Origin: Zeus faber
Lineage: Eukaryota; Chordata; Actinopteri; Zeiformes; Zeidae
Direction: 5' to 3'
DNA: 64,000 bases
Assembly (NCBI GenBank): GCA_960531495.1
Contig: OY482855.1
Location: forward strand, 13,971,865 to 14,035,864
Position numbers and translations under genes: made by a program. The notes under the pieces are model-generated. The model was not told the origin of the DNA and made no database searches. It was given only the letters and a program-made list of their open reading frames with translations. Positions within the stretch are counted from its first letter, which is position 1. Every line of letters starts with the position of its first letter. Of this stretch, positions 45,218 to 57,690 are shown piece after piece.

Positions 45218-47063
45218 ACAAAAAGAAATAGCTTGTCTTTAATGATTTAGGCTACAAATGTACACGACTACAGTAGACTTTCAGAAAGACTATGCCAATC
45301 CAAAAAGGCTTAAAAAATATGACTGACAACTTGGGGAAAGAAAGAAAAACAAAAAAGCGGTCTGCAAAGATGTCAAAAGGATTTAAAATTAAATACTAGT
45401 GTAAATACACAGTTCAGTATTTTGTAACATTAAATAAAAGTTAGAATTTCACACTATGAAACAATCATTGTGAAATATTAAGTTACATTAGAGCACCTTT
45501 TCAAGAATGAGGATATTCAAATAAATAATTGGCCTTTCCATATAAAGACAGTAGTTTCATGATTTCATACACGGTTATGTAGGAACTGAACATTCACGCT
45601 GCATGTTGTTGAATAAAACTGTACACAACACGAATTGAGTGGAATGCTCGCCGGGATTCTCCACAATACAACAGTGAAATCTTCCATTGACATTTGAAAA
45701 CCCACATGTATCCCTGTCAGAGACAACTTAACAGGCAGTAACCATACAATGGGTATATTTATTTATACTGCGGTTCTATTGTAGTAACGGTTAAACGACT
45801 GGAATGAGCCAAAATCTGCCAAGAAGACACACTTTGTGGACTTCTGTTTGTATTTTTGCTGAAAAGGATACTCCAGAATTTTTGATCATTACCTTAATTT
45901 TGTTCTTACCCATGTCATATTGTCAATATGATTTTCACATTCATTCACCCAACCTTCACCGGATATCCAATCCTCAGCAGTTTCATCTCAAATATTTTTT
46001 TTTAATACAATAGAAGCTTGAATTTATTTTCAAAAGGCTGCCGTGGCATTATGACTGATTTTGCTCAACTGGATTACATTTAACTGGTTTTGGAGCTAAA
46101 TTAATTTTTGCCATATTAATTTATATTACAACCAGAGGACCACTACTGGTGAATCCAATTCATTAGTTACCTGGGCAGAGATTAACATGAAAATTCATAT
46201 TTAAACACTCAACATCGTCACAGGTAAACAAAAAAATATGGATAAACATTCAAAATTCTAAAGTTTCACTTTCAGTACAGTATGAATCCAGCAATTCTTA
46301 AAACACAGCCACCCCCGAGGGAGATGTCCCGCATTTTAGTTTTCACTTCTCTAAATCATTTCAAAGAACACCGTTCATGCAGGAACCTATTCTTTACGCA
46401 CTACTGACTATGACCTTAATTCAATATGACATTTCAACACTTCACATCAGGCACGACACAACGCAAGGGGCCAGCAGATTCACAATTCACCGCTTGCCTG
46501 CCTACCGCTCACACACTCTCGCATAAGTGAGCTAAAAGACCATAAATACAAAACGAGGGGTAAACTGGTATGACAGGGTGCGGCAAAATCACATGATCCT
46601 TTTCAAGAGTGGGGCACAAAGCTGCCTATCTGCACAAATACCAGCAACCTGTTTCTACTGCCATACATTGTTGTATTAAAAAAAATAAAAATAAAGATCA
46701 CAGCTATGTTACAGTACATTAGGAGGGATTTTAAGAGGGGTTGATTGCTATTTCGCAGTCCTACTCACATATTAAAATTTATTCATCCTCAATTTTGTAT
46801 TCCCCAACTAATTATTGACAGCTCAAAAATAAATAATATACTTTCTTGCAAATTGTATCATAAAACCCCTCACAAGTCCTCTAAAATTCAGATAAAATGT
46901 TCGAAATTTTATAAGATTACTGGTATTTTTAATGCCAATTATCAGTCGTATTTTAAATTGCTATTATCATGTAAATTACAATAGTTACAAAAACATTGTA
47001 GCAGAAACAATCCCCTTGATCAATACAATATACATCTAGTCTTTGATCCAGTGAGTGATGGCT
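45218..47063 (-). other. kmt5c: Inferred 3' UTR of kmt5c
   Basis: An AT-rich region directly after the TAA stop. On the minus strand an ATTAAA hexamer lies at 45243-45238 and is followed by a U/GU-rich stretch (TTCTTGTCTGTCTTGTGTTG), a plausible cleavage site about 20 nt further. Other A/T-rich hexamers exist upstream, so shorter forms are possible. Length about 1.8 kb. Confidence 0.5.
45238..45243 (-). terminator. Candidate poly(A) signal ATTAAA for kmt5c
   Basis: The minus strand reads ATTAAAGACAAGC, then a GU-rich downstream element within about 40 nt. Confidence 0.45.
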
Positions 47064-50000
47064 TTAGTCAGAGTACTGTAGGTCAAAGTCCACTGTGCCA
47101 TCCGTAACAACTAGTCTCACTCTCTTCGGTTTGGTGGCTCCCATTGAGTGGGACGATGTCGAAGGTCCGTAGTGGGTGGCAGAAGGGTGGCTGCCAGGTT
47201 GGCACTGCTGCTGGGCGTCCTTCCGACAATGTTCCTCCTGGCTCTTGAGCCCCGAAAAGCCACCCAGAGAAAACGCCGCTGCATTGGAGAGCTGGGGTCC
47301 GCAGGGTTCGAGCACAAGCCTCCCTTGTGTGCCTGAAGGCTCCATCAGACAATGGTAGGTGTAGTTTGTGGGCCCCAAGCCTGAGTAAGTCAGACCCTCA
47401 GCCCCATCCCTTAGACCCAGGGTCAGGGAATGATCTCCACTGAAGTTAAGTACATAAGGAGGACCTTGATGGGCATAAGGGAAAGATGCTGAGGACTCGT
47501 TCTTGTTTGCTGGTGTCCCGGAAGATGCACTGTGGGATACTTGGTGGATATTGTGCTGGGACATGGAAGGGGAGGCGGAGGAGAAAGTCAAATCAAAAGG
47601 GTCATGGGCAAAGCATTGCTGGTGCTTGTCAGGTGTCATAGCACTCAATCGATCCCGGGTTAAGTTCTTGCCTTGTGTTGATCCGTAACTCTCAGACACT
47701 TTGCTGGGACAGAAGAACGACCTTGGTAGCGCACCAATGTTTTTGTGTAGTACGTGCGGATCAGTATTCTGGAGTTTCTCAGACGATGTTTTACTTTTAA
47801 CAAATGATTGGGAGAAAACTGAGTTAGCTTTGTTGTTGTGTGTTGACCTATCAGGATTGTTAGAGGAACTATGATGAACAATATCCTTTTCTGAGGTAAT
47901 TCCATGAAGTGCAAAATGACCTTTGTTGCAGTCTATAGTAGCCGGTGTCTGACTTTGTTGGGCCTTCTCACCATCACCCACAGTTCTACACAGGGGTGTA
48001 TGGATGCCTGGAGCCATATCATTCTTAGAAGGCACGCTACACAAATTCTGTGTCTGCTTGCCTCCGTGAAATTTGAGAACCCTCTGGATAACACTCGAGT
48101 TTTTCTCTTGCAGGTTGAAGAGATTGTCTTGAGTCTGATTTTTCGTATTGAATAGCTGAGGAGAGAGAAATTTGTTAGCCATTCTACAGGGCTGGACAGA
48201 CTTGGTTGAGCAACTTTGCGACAATCTCTCTGCGTTAAGCTGATTGACGTGGAAAAAATTTGATTTGTTGGGAATGCTCATACGATGGAAGGGGCCTTGG
48301 CTAATAAGATGGGACTGGGGCTTAGACTGTGCCACGCTAACTTTGACATTGCCACTCTGACTGGAGGGTTGGGATGAAATCATCTGAGACTGAGAAGTGA
48401 CAGCAGCAAGGCCTTCACCAAATGACCGAGGTCTGCATCCCAAAGGCAGGGATTGTGTTTTGGGATCTTCTTTCGATGGCCTCCCCCCTGGAGTTTTATA
48501 CAACAGGCGATCCATGGCAGTCGCCTCGGCATTGCTCAGAGCAGATAAATTGAAGTTTGAGTGGAGCAGGGTTTTGTCTCTGGGGGTGTCCTTCACTTCC
48601 CCTTCTAAGGGAACAGAGTCACTGTTGGAAGAAATTAGACTGGAGATTGGGAAAAACTGCAGGTCCTCATTATTAAAATTGTTTCCTGGGCTGGGAGAGC
48701 CAAGGTAAGGCGTTTCTGTGTTCCATGTATCAGAGGGGCTATGAGAGAGGGGACTGCTGAAAGGGTCAGTGGGCGGCTCCAGCGGGCAGAGATCTGAGGG
48801 TGAGGTCGGAAGTATTGTCTGGGGTTGATAATACCCTTCAAAATTGAGACACTGAAAGTCCAAAAAGTCATCACAACAGTTTGTAAAGCTTGGCTCATTG
48901 GAAAGTACACCGTCCTGTGACGAGAAGGGTGGCGATTGGGATAGGGGCTGGATAACCGGATAAGTAGACGCACTTGAGCAGGCTGTTGTTTTTTCCAAGG
49001 CCTGAGATGCACACAAGCCTTCGGTGAGCCGGGAGATGCTATTGTCAGTTTGTTGGAGTGTATGACTAAGACAAGTGGTGGGTGTTTCTGTGGTGCCGCT
49101 CTTGCGCGGTCTCTCCATTCTGTGTCTCGGCTTCCTTCCGCCGCTGCTTATCTCTGTTACTGACCTCTCAATCATCCTATTTTGAAAAGCCTCCTGGGCC
49201 TTTCCATCGTTCAGCGGTGAATACAGAGATAATGGTGAGAGAGATAAGGAAAAAGGTGGAGGTTCAGTTTTCATGTTACTCAACTTGCACAGTTTTTGAG
49301 AAGTTGATGGATACTCTTCTTCAAGCTTGCCAAAGTCGAGCGCCCCCCTTTCTTTCGCCAGACTGAGACCCTTTACCTCTTTCTTAGCCTGTTGTTCTAG
49401 CTTGGGCTTAGTTNNNNNNNNNNNNNNNNNNNNNNNNNNNNNNNNNNNNNNNNNNNNNNNNNNNNNNNNNNNNNNNNNNNNNNNNNNNNNNNNNNNNNNN
49501 NNNNNNNNNNNNNNNNNNNNNNNNNNNNNNNNNNNNNNNNNNNNNNNNNNNNNNNNNNNNNNNNNNNNNNNNNNNNNNNNNNNNNNNNNNNNNNNNNNNN
49601 NNNNNNNNNNNNNAAGACAGCCCATCGCGTTGCTGCTTATTTTCCAGTTCCCACACTCTTCCTCGTTTTCTCTTGAATCTAATTTTAAAGTTGCTGCACT
49701 GCTCCGTCTCATTGTCCATATCGGTTGGAGGGGAAATGTCCTCGTCCTCCATCAGAAGTTGTTCTTTATTTTGGCCTTTTATAGCAGTTTGCTGAAATTG
49801 ATCCGTTTCCCCATCTTGTTTGTCCTCGGCAGGGCTTTCATTCTCTGTTTTTTCACCGTTGTCAATTTCCTCCTCGTCTTGCCCCTCTAATTTTACCCTC
49901 CTAAGGTTCCTCAGGACACGTGCTGATTGAAATTCCATAGCTTTGTCGCTTTGGACAAAGAAGTGTTTGTTCTTCTTGGAGGACGTCTTATGGGCTTCTC

Positions 50001-52244
50001 CTTTCCGCGACCTGACATCTCTTGTTGTTTTTCTGCTGTCGCCTGCGCAGTGAGACGGGTCCTGTGTCTGTTCTGTGGAAGAGGTCGATTCCGTCACTTC
50101 TTTAGTGGTCTGGTCAGAAACAGGGGAGCTGAAACCTTGCTCGGAGTCTACATCGATAGAATTACGAAACATACGTTTTTTCAGAGGAATGTTGGACTGC
50201 GTTTGGGTCTGCGAATAGCTGTCTGGGTGCACATTAGTCATGGCTTGTGATGGAGTCGGGGACTCCTGGGAAGGAGGTAGTGGGTTAGAACCGTTGTCAA
50301 GTAACTCGTCATTACTTTGTAGTGGCTCAAACTCCAAACTTTCCTGGGTTGCGTCGGTCTTCGTTATGGAAACGTTTTCTTCGCATGGCTCAACAATATG
50401 TTGGTCTTCTACGTAATCTTTAACTCCTCGGGGCCTGGTCCTTCGCTTCCCTACATTCCTCCTTGGTGCCACAACAGCGCATCCGTCTCCAGTTCTCATA
50501 AGTGGCTCTTCTTCAACTTTTTCAACACTACCCTCTCCTTTATGAGCCGGTGTTAGAATCTCTTCCACAGTAGCGTCTCTCTCTAAACTCTTATCTTTAT
50601 CACTTTTCACTTTCCTCAAGATATCAGAGAGCAAAACCCTCGCCCGTTTAAAGACAATATCCTGTTTCTCCCATCTAGCTGGCACTGAAACCACATCAGC
50701 CATTTTGTTCCTAGTTATTCTTTCTGAAGTTATATTGATTTCGCCTTCAATACCTCGACTACTGACCTTGTTGTTAATGCAACAACTGCTGTTTTGCGTC
50801 TCGCATGTCTCCCTGGTATCCAGCGTAACTTGACACTTGGATTGTGCCGCTGTAGCTTTTGAAGGGTGTCCGATTTTGTCCGGCTGTTCGGCCTTTGTCT
50901 TGGTCTCACAGTCCTTCTCTGTACAACCCTGTTCTTTCCCTGAAGTGGTGTGTATTTTGATGACAACATCATCTCCCCTTTCCTCGCTGCATGATGGGCT
51001 GATGACAGCATCCACCACTGGCATTTTGCTTATATTAACTTTATCAATTGGCTTGAAATACATTTCCCTCACCACTCGCTTACCTTCACCTGTGGAGACC
51101 TCTGATCTTAGACCCTGTTTCTGCTGATATCTGGTCATCGCGGGTTCGGTTGGTGCTGTTGGACTCCCTGTTCCAGTCGTCTGGTTACAATTTAACGTGG
51201 TTCTGCACTTTCGTCGGAGCATCCCCCTTTTCTCGCCTTCACAGGACTTTTCTGCATTTACACTTTGTGGTACTGACAACCTTATTAACTTTACTGTGAG
51301 GTACTGCTTTAGTGATAAGACTGGCTTCTCCATCGCATTTCTGGAGTCATTGGAAACATTTTGAGAGGCTCCTAAAATATCGTTCGAGTGCTTATTTGGA
51401 ATTTTCATACTTCTAGGTGGCGATGACGGGGCTGCAACGGTCTGGAGTTCTACTTGATCAGTGGTCGGACTGTGAGGATTGAAAACTTTGGATCCACTTC
51501 CCACGGTGCAAGTCATGCTGCTTCTGCCTGCGGTGTAGTCACTGGCTGGGATGCACTTGTTTCTGTCTGTATTTGTGGCCATTTTGTCCATCTGATCTTG
51601 TTTGTTTGTCGTGTTTGTTTGATTTGTTGCTTCTTTTACTCCGACAGGGGGGGAAAAGGGTGCACTGACATTGGTTTTGCTGGCCTCTTTTGTATGTGTA
51701 CCCACGTTTTGAATCATACTTCTTGTAGACATCTTTGAGTGCCCTACTGGTGCGTCCAATAGTTTTATTGGGCTCCCACTGGGGTTAATTTCACTGAGTG
51801 CTGGCCTATTATCGCCTTGAGAAGACTCCAAGGAGTTGAGAGTTAAAGGCTTTAAGTTGACCTCCTCAGTAGCTTGGACACTAGTGCTACTGTTATTAGT
51901 GTCACTACCAGCTTGCTTGTTTGTTGAGCATATTTCATTTATGGGATTCTCCCTCAGCTTCACCTCTTCCAGCAGCTGGAGCAAAGCCCTCTCCTTGCTT
52001 TTTGGGTCCTTACAATTTAACAGAAAATCCACTGTGTGGCGCTGTACTCTGATAGTAAGCTCCTTAAGATTAACTTCAGATAAAGATGGAAGTGGTCTGC
52101 CACTCTGAACTGAAGGGATTTTGTAATGCTTCTTTCCAGATCGCCTGCGTTTCTCGTTTTTCTGCTTCTTTGTCTGAGTCAATTTTCTGCTGATGAAAGC
52201 ATTTCTCTTCATCTGTTGGGTAAAGGAATTCCTCGAGGGGATGG
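47064..52244 (-). CDS. kmt5c: kmt5c exon 8: giant terminal exon with assembly gap
   Basis: Acceptor cattcttag, first residues [20 protein letters not shown], then a basic stretch ([15 protein letters not shown]). One open frame runs from 52244 to the gap at 49613, and another from 49413 to the TAA at 47066. Composition is Ser/Thr/Lys/Glu-rich and looks disordered, with basic patches ([28 protein letters not shown]) and acidic patches. The last 23 residues hold the KMT5 family tail [18 protein letters not shown]. No named domain was recognised in between. About 1,660 codons are visible. Confidence 0.85.
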
Positions 52245-55200
52245 CTAAGAATGAGAGAAGAACAAAGAAATAGTTAAACTTAGGCCACTCTACACAAAAG
52301 TTGTTTTCACTGCTAATGTTAATATATAATAAGGGTGCTCCGATCGATCGGCCACCTATCGTGATCAGTCGATATTCCTTCTAAATCTTGTGATCAGTGT
52401 AAAGGTCGTTCGGAAGAGCCGATCAGATGATTCAAAAGACGCAAAACAATTTCTCTTCCAGATTATGCACGACAGTGTTTCCCATACATTGATTTATTTG
52501 TGGCGGCCCACCACGATATCAACATTGACTGCTACATATTAATTAAACTAAAATCTTAGTAGAGCTGCACACAGCGCACAGCCCTTCCTTACCCCGCTCT
52601 CCCCCCCGCTCGGACCAGCCTGTAAATAGCCCCTCCTCTCCATGCACACTAGAGCTTAGATCGGGCTTAAAAAAAACAAAAAAACAAGCACGACCCCAGG
52701 CCTGTGCGCGTTCTGTCTGAGCCTGGCACGCGCCCGTTCCATTGGCTGCATTTATCGGCCTGGTTTAAAGCCGAAACTTTCTTAGTTGGTTGGCTGTTTA
52801 TAAGTAAATTCTGAGGTGTTTGAATGACAAAAGTCTTTCCAGAATTACACGCGGGATCTTTCTGAATATCCTACTTCGTCCCGGGAAAGACTGTGTTGCC
52901 GTGGGCAGGGAAAACACGACACATTACAAATCGTAACCTTTGATTGACTGGTGATAAAAACATAATAAAACATAATGACAGAAATCTGCTCAGAATTATG
53001 TCTGGGATCTTAATGAATGAATGAACTGAAATGTAGGATGGTGGGGTGGGAGCTGGGATGGGAGGATGTTGCAATATTATAAACACTAAAAGTTATAATA
53101 CAGATGACATTCTAATTATCACACTTACAATAATAACAACAGGATCATAACTCAAGAGTTTTTTTTCCTACTCGGCGGTGCGCCGTACACGGCACCGATT
53201 GCTATTGTGATCCACTGCATTGTCTACACAGCAGTGTAGACAGATGTATTTATTTTTGCTCAATTCCTTCTTGTATGAAACAATTATTATTATTTTTAAA
53301 TGAAACACAACTGAGTTAAGGGACTGTCCGGATCACTGGGTAATGGAATGAACGAAACAAAAAAATAAAAAATAAATAAAAGTACAATTGCTGATGTGCA
53401 ATTTATCTACATATGTGTAATGTGTATATGTGCAATATTCTTTAATACTCCCATTCCTATTTATGTTGAGTATGTATGGGATGAATGACAAGATGCCCAC
53501 ACAGACAAAGAGCAACCAAAATAATGGCAGCAACAAACCACTGACTGCAGCTGACAACAGCAATCTTTATATTTATATGCCTATAATACAAATATGGAAA
53601 AAAAGGCTGTTCGGGCACGCTTAATGCATTTATAAGATCACGTTTTCTGATGGTGCTGCTGGGTAGGGGAAACAGATTTGGGCCACAAAATAAATCAATT
53701 ATTCTGTGTCAAAATTAGATTCACATTTACAGTAAATACAAATTAGAATTTCAAGTCCCGTAAAGTTGTTCGGTGTTGAGAAATTTCAATTCCAGTTATT
53801 TCATATTATATTATTAAACAGGGGAGTTTTTATACCTTCGAGTTCTCTTCAACATACTGAATGTCATGAACGAATCGTTCCTTTTTTGACTATTTCACGC
53901 TCCTAACTGAATTGACAATGAAGTCGCCAATTAGGTTTCATTCTAAGTTGCAAGTATAATGATTACTACTTTATATATGGAGTGAGATCATATTTCCATC
54001 TCAGCATGTTTAATTGAGCCAGATGTAGTTGTAATACTTCTTTATTAAACGTTCATTGGTTCAAATTTTTGTAATATTTTTCCCCAACATGTTTTGAGAT
54101 TTGTCAGTTCTGTACTACATGCTTAAAGTTATTAAAGGTGACCATAGTATGGGCAGCAGAGTTAAAAACAGTGATAAATAAACACATGAAGCTTACCTTT
54201 GAAGACACTTGAGTGGACTCCGGGGAAGGCGGGCCTGGCCGGGCAGTGGCTCTTCTCTCTGTTCAGACGAAGGTGTCGCTCCCTCAGCCGGTAGGTCTGT
54301 CCAACAGACTCCTTTGTCTCATCGCACTCAGGTTGCTTCCCTCTGTGTTTAAAGTGTCCCTCTCCTTTCCTACATGCAGAAAATGAAACAAAGATGCTCA
54401 ACTAGTTCTAGAATGAGATTATTATTATTGTTGTTTTTTTTATGTCGTTCTTTTTTAATAAAACTACTAAAAAGGAGATCGGTGATCAGATGCGGCACAC
54501 ACCTCTCGCAGGTGCAGCATTCACACATTTCATTGCCTTCGCCAAAAAAGCTGGCTCCATAGTAACACGTGATCTCATCCCCAGGTGAGATGGGCCGGAT
54601 CACCTCCACACAAGCACCGTTCTTCTCACCAGGGACAAACTGGGTGGGACAAAGAAGAGGGGAGGCAGACTGAGCATCAGACAAAGACCAAGTGACATAA
54701 CGATTTCAGTGGATTAGTGGATTTCAGTGGTCTTTGGCATAGAACATTTCAAATGTGGGGCATATTTTGGAGACTCTCCAAACTCTTACAAAAGGACCAT
54801 ACTAGGCTTGGGCAATTGTGCAGAATTCCAATCGCCAATCGTCCGGGTGCAGGCTATATATGATTTTATCGACGGGAGGGGTTCGGGCGCGAGTATAGAA
54901 TGTAATGTAATGTGGCAAATGCTGTCTCCCCGTTACAGAAGTGCAGGATTTATTATTTACAAGTAAAGTATTTACACAAATACATCCAGTTTTTACCAAA
55001 GTAAGTCCCAAAGCAACAGAAACAACAGGGAGACGTGAGTCACACGTCTCCCTGTTGTTTCTGTCGCTTTGGGACTTTTTAGAACTGGACAGAATGGGAC
55101 AGTCCCTAAATTCAGTTGTGTTTAAAAAAAAATTGTTTCATACATGCAGAAGAAAATAAGTGGATCTAAAATTAAAAAAACACAGGCATGGGAGCCGGAA

Positions 55201-55283
55201 CGCACCGGTGTCTGGAGGAAAGGAGAAAAAAAAAAAAAAAACTGCTCCAGTTAAGTTTACGTTTTTCTTTTTCCATACCATAT

Positions 55284-55341
<58 letters not shown>

Positions 55342-57617
55342 TTAAAAAATATATCACAACACTTGCATATTGAGCGGCAGGTGCATGCGTGCAGGGGGGG
55401 GGGTCTGCCCCGTGATGCCTTTTTTTTTTTTTTTTTTTTTTTAAGCGTGAATGGGTTTCAAGGTAGTAGATTGACTGGGCAAGATATATTCATGAGAAAC
55501 ACCTCATGAGCCTTGCACCTCGGTGCACCTGCAGTGTGAGCACACAGGCTCTGCCGCGTTGCACCGTTTGCCCAAAACAGCAAAATGCCTCGAACCGGAG
55601 CTGGGGGGTCCGTGTGTCTTTTCTTTTTTTTTGAGCACCTGCCCCTCACAAAGTCTCTGCACCGTACTGTTGAGCGGGAAAGTGAGATCTGATCACAAAT
55701 GGTTACTCGACAGCTCTGAGCGGAGAGGGGGAGAGCCTCCGCCTCCCCCCCAAGCACCAGTTTCAGAACACGGTAAACTGCACTTACACCGTTTCAATGC
55801 TTGGATTTTTCCTGGCGGATTAAAATAAAATAAATAATATTGTCATCAATGTCAATCGCGATCGATGGAGTCGATCGCCGATTGACACTTTAATCGTAAA
55901 TCTGCCCAAGCCAAGACCAGGCTGATGTCAAATTGAGTTTTGGCCCGATTACTAGTGCACACACACACACCCACATCTTATATTACACATTTTCATATTT
56001 TATTATTATCGCTAGATTTCAACTTTAGAAAATGTACACCTCTTTTTGTTATTTAAAGAAAGTTATCTAATGTTTGTCTATTTTGTATGTTAAAGCACTT
56101 CTGCCTTTAAAATGGAATCAACAAAAACACAAAATTAAAGCCCCTTTTCCCACGGTCAGGCCAAACCATCCTCAGTGTGGTAACAGTTTCCGTCGCAGTT
56201 CTACTATGCACGGTTCGGGATGGAACGGTTGTGAACTGTTCCTATTGCTGGATTTTCCGCCCAAGTGTAGTAAACAATGGGGCCACAGCACGCTGCGAGG
56301 AGGGCTGAATGAGATAAGTGTTCGATGATTCGTTTCTCATCACATGCACAGACGTCACATCCAGTACGTGTTATGTTTACATCCAATGGCACCATTGTTC
56401 AAAGAGTCACTTCGTGTGAAACGAGCTAAACGTGTACTTTTATTTATTTTTTGGTAAATAAATGAACAGACTAGCAAGAAGAAAAATAAAAAAAGAAGAG
56501 AAACTCAATCAAATCAAAATCCTCCATTAAAAGACAGCGGGTCCTTATATCGACAGGGATCGTGGAAATGAAGCTGAAGCACCTTGTGACTGCAATTGTC
56601 AGCTGGACCAGGAGATCATTTTAAACACAGTTTTCTCACCATGTCAATGGTCGGGGGTTATGTTGGGTGTGCTAAAACTCAATATGAACACAGGTATGCT
56701 CCTTTAAGAAAAAATGGTTTATTGTACATTACCTTGCAGTTTGGTCTGCAGTCTGTAATTCAGAGAGAAAAGGAGAGAACAGAAAATGTTACAAGTTGTG
56801 ATAGCAATGTTACTATTTTCATTAAACTACGTCATGTAGATACACCACAAATTGAGGCAACAGCTGAAAGCTAACTTTTCAACAGTAATGCTGGCACAAG
56901 GTTCAGGGCCCAATCTTCATCATTAACTTTTTGGCCAATGTTTTACTACACCCGCCACGTGAAAACATTGAAACTTATCTGTTGGATAATTCTCTCAAAC
57001 GTACTGCTGCTACGTAAGCATTCTGTATGTCATGTTTAAGTTGAGATGACCTTAACTGACAATATAGCTCAAAAAGAAAATCTGCGTAGGTTGATGAAGG
57101 AGCTGCGAAACTCACCATGGTTTATAAACGCAGCCGGCCCGAGCCAGAGCTGCGCGCAGCGCTTGCGGGTGGAGTACATCACGCTGAAGTCGTTGACTCC
57201 GGTCCGCAGCACGGCACTGTCCGCGGGGCTCAGCTCGGCGATGCACCCCAGCAGGACCTCCACCCGCTCTCCCACGAACCTGGGGATGAAGAGCTGGAAC
57301 GTCACATGTGCTTTTGTACGACCAGAATGCCGCGCGACGTTTAGTAGGTCTTAATAAACCACCTGAAATCTTGTGTGAAGTCATATATTTTGTCCTTGAC
57401 AACGGCAATGTTCATTGCCAGCTCAACAAGAGCATGTAAATTAATCAATTGAAACATTTCATTCAATACAACAGAAAAGGGCATTGAAAATGGAACTGGG
57501 TATGATCTGAGAAACAATAACAGTCCGCTGGTTAAGTCCAGCATGAAACACAAATGAGTTATTAACAGCTATGGAAACAGTAAGCAACCAAGACTAAAAT
57601 CTTGCTAATATACAAAA

Positions 57618-57690
<73 letters not shown>

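Larger units (their letters stand above)
54805..55912. mobile_element. Non-autonomous DNA-transposon-like element with terminal inverted repeats
   Basis: The left end GGCTTGGGCA (54805-54814) is the exact inverse of the right end TGCCCAAGCC (55903-55912), and both subterminal parts carry CAATCG/CGATCG words. The 1.1-kb interior holds a 35-bp hairpin (55003-55077), a (TA)n run, poly-T and poly-A runs, and no transposase frame. It lies in kmt5c intron 6? by position between exons 6 and 5, i.e. the intron following the micro-exon. Confidence 0.6.

Noticed and set aside
49082..52108. Plus-strand open frames opposite kmt5c exon 8
   Set aside because: They are antisense shadows of the long minus-strand exon and lack any motif.
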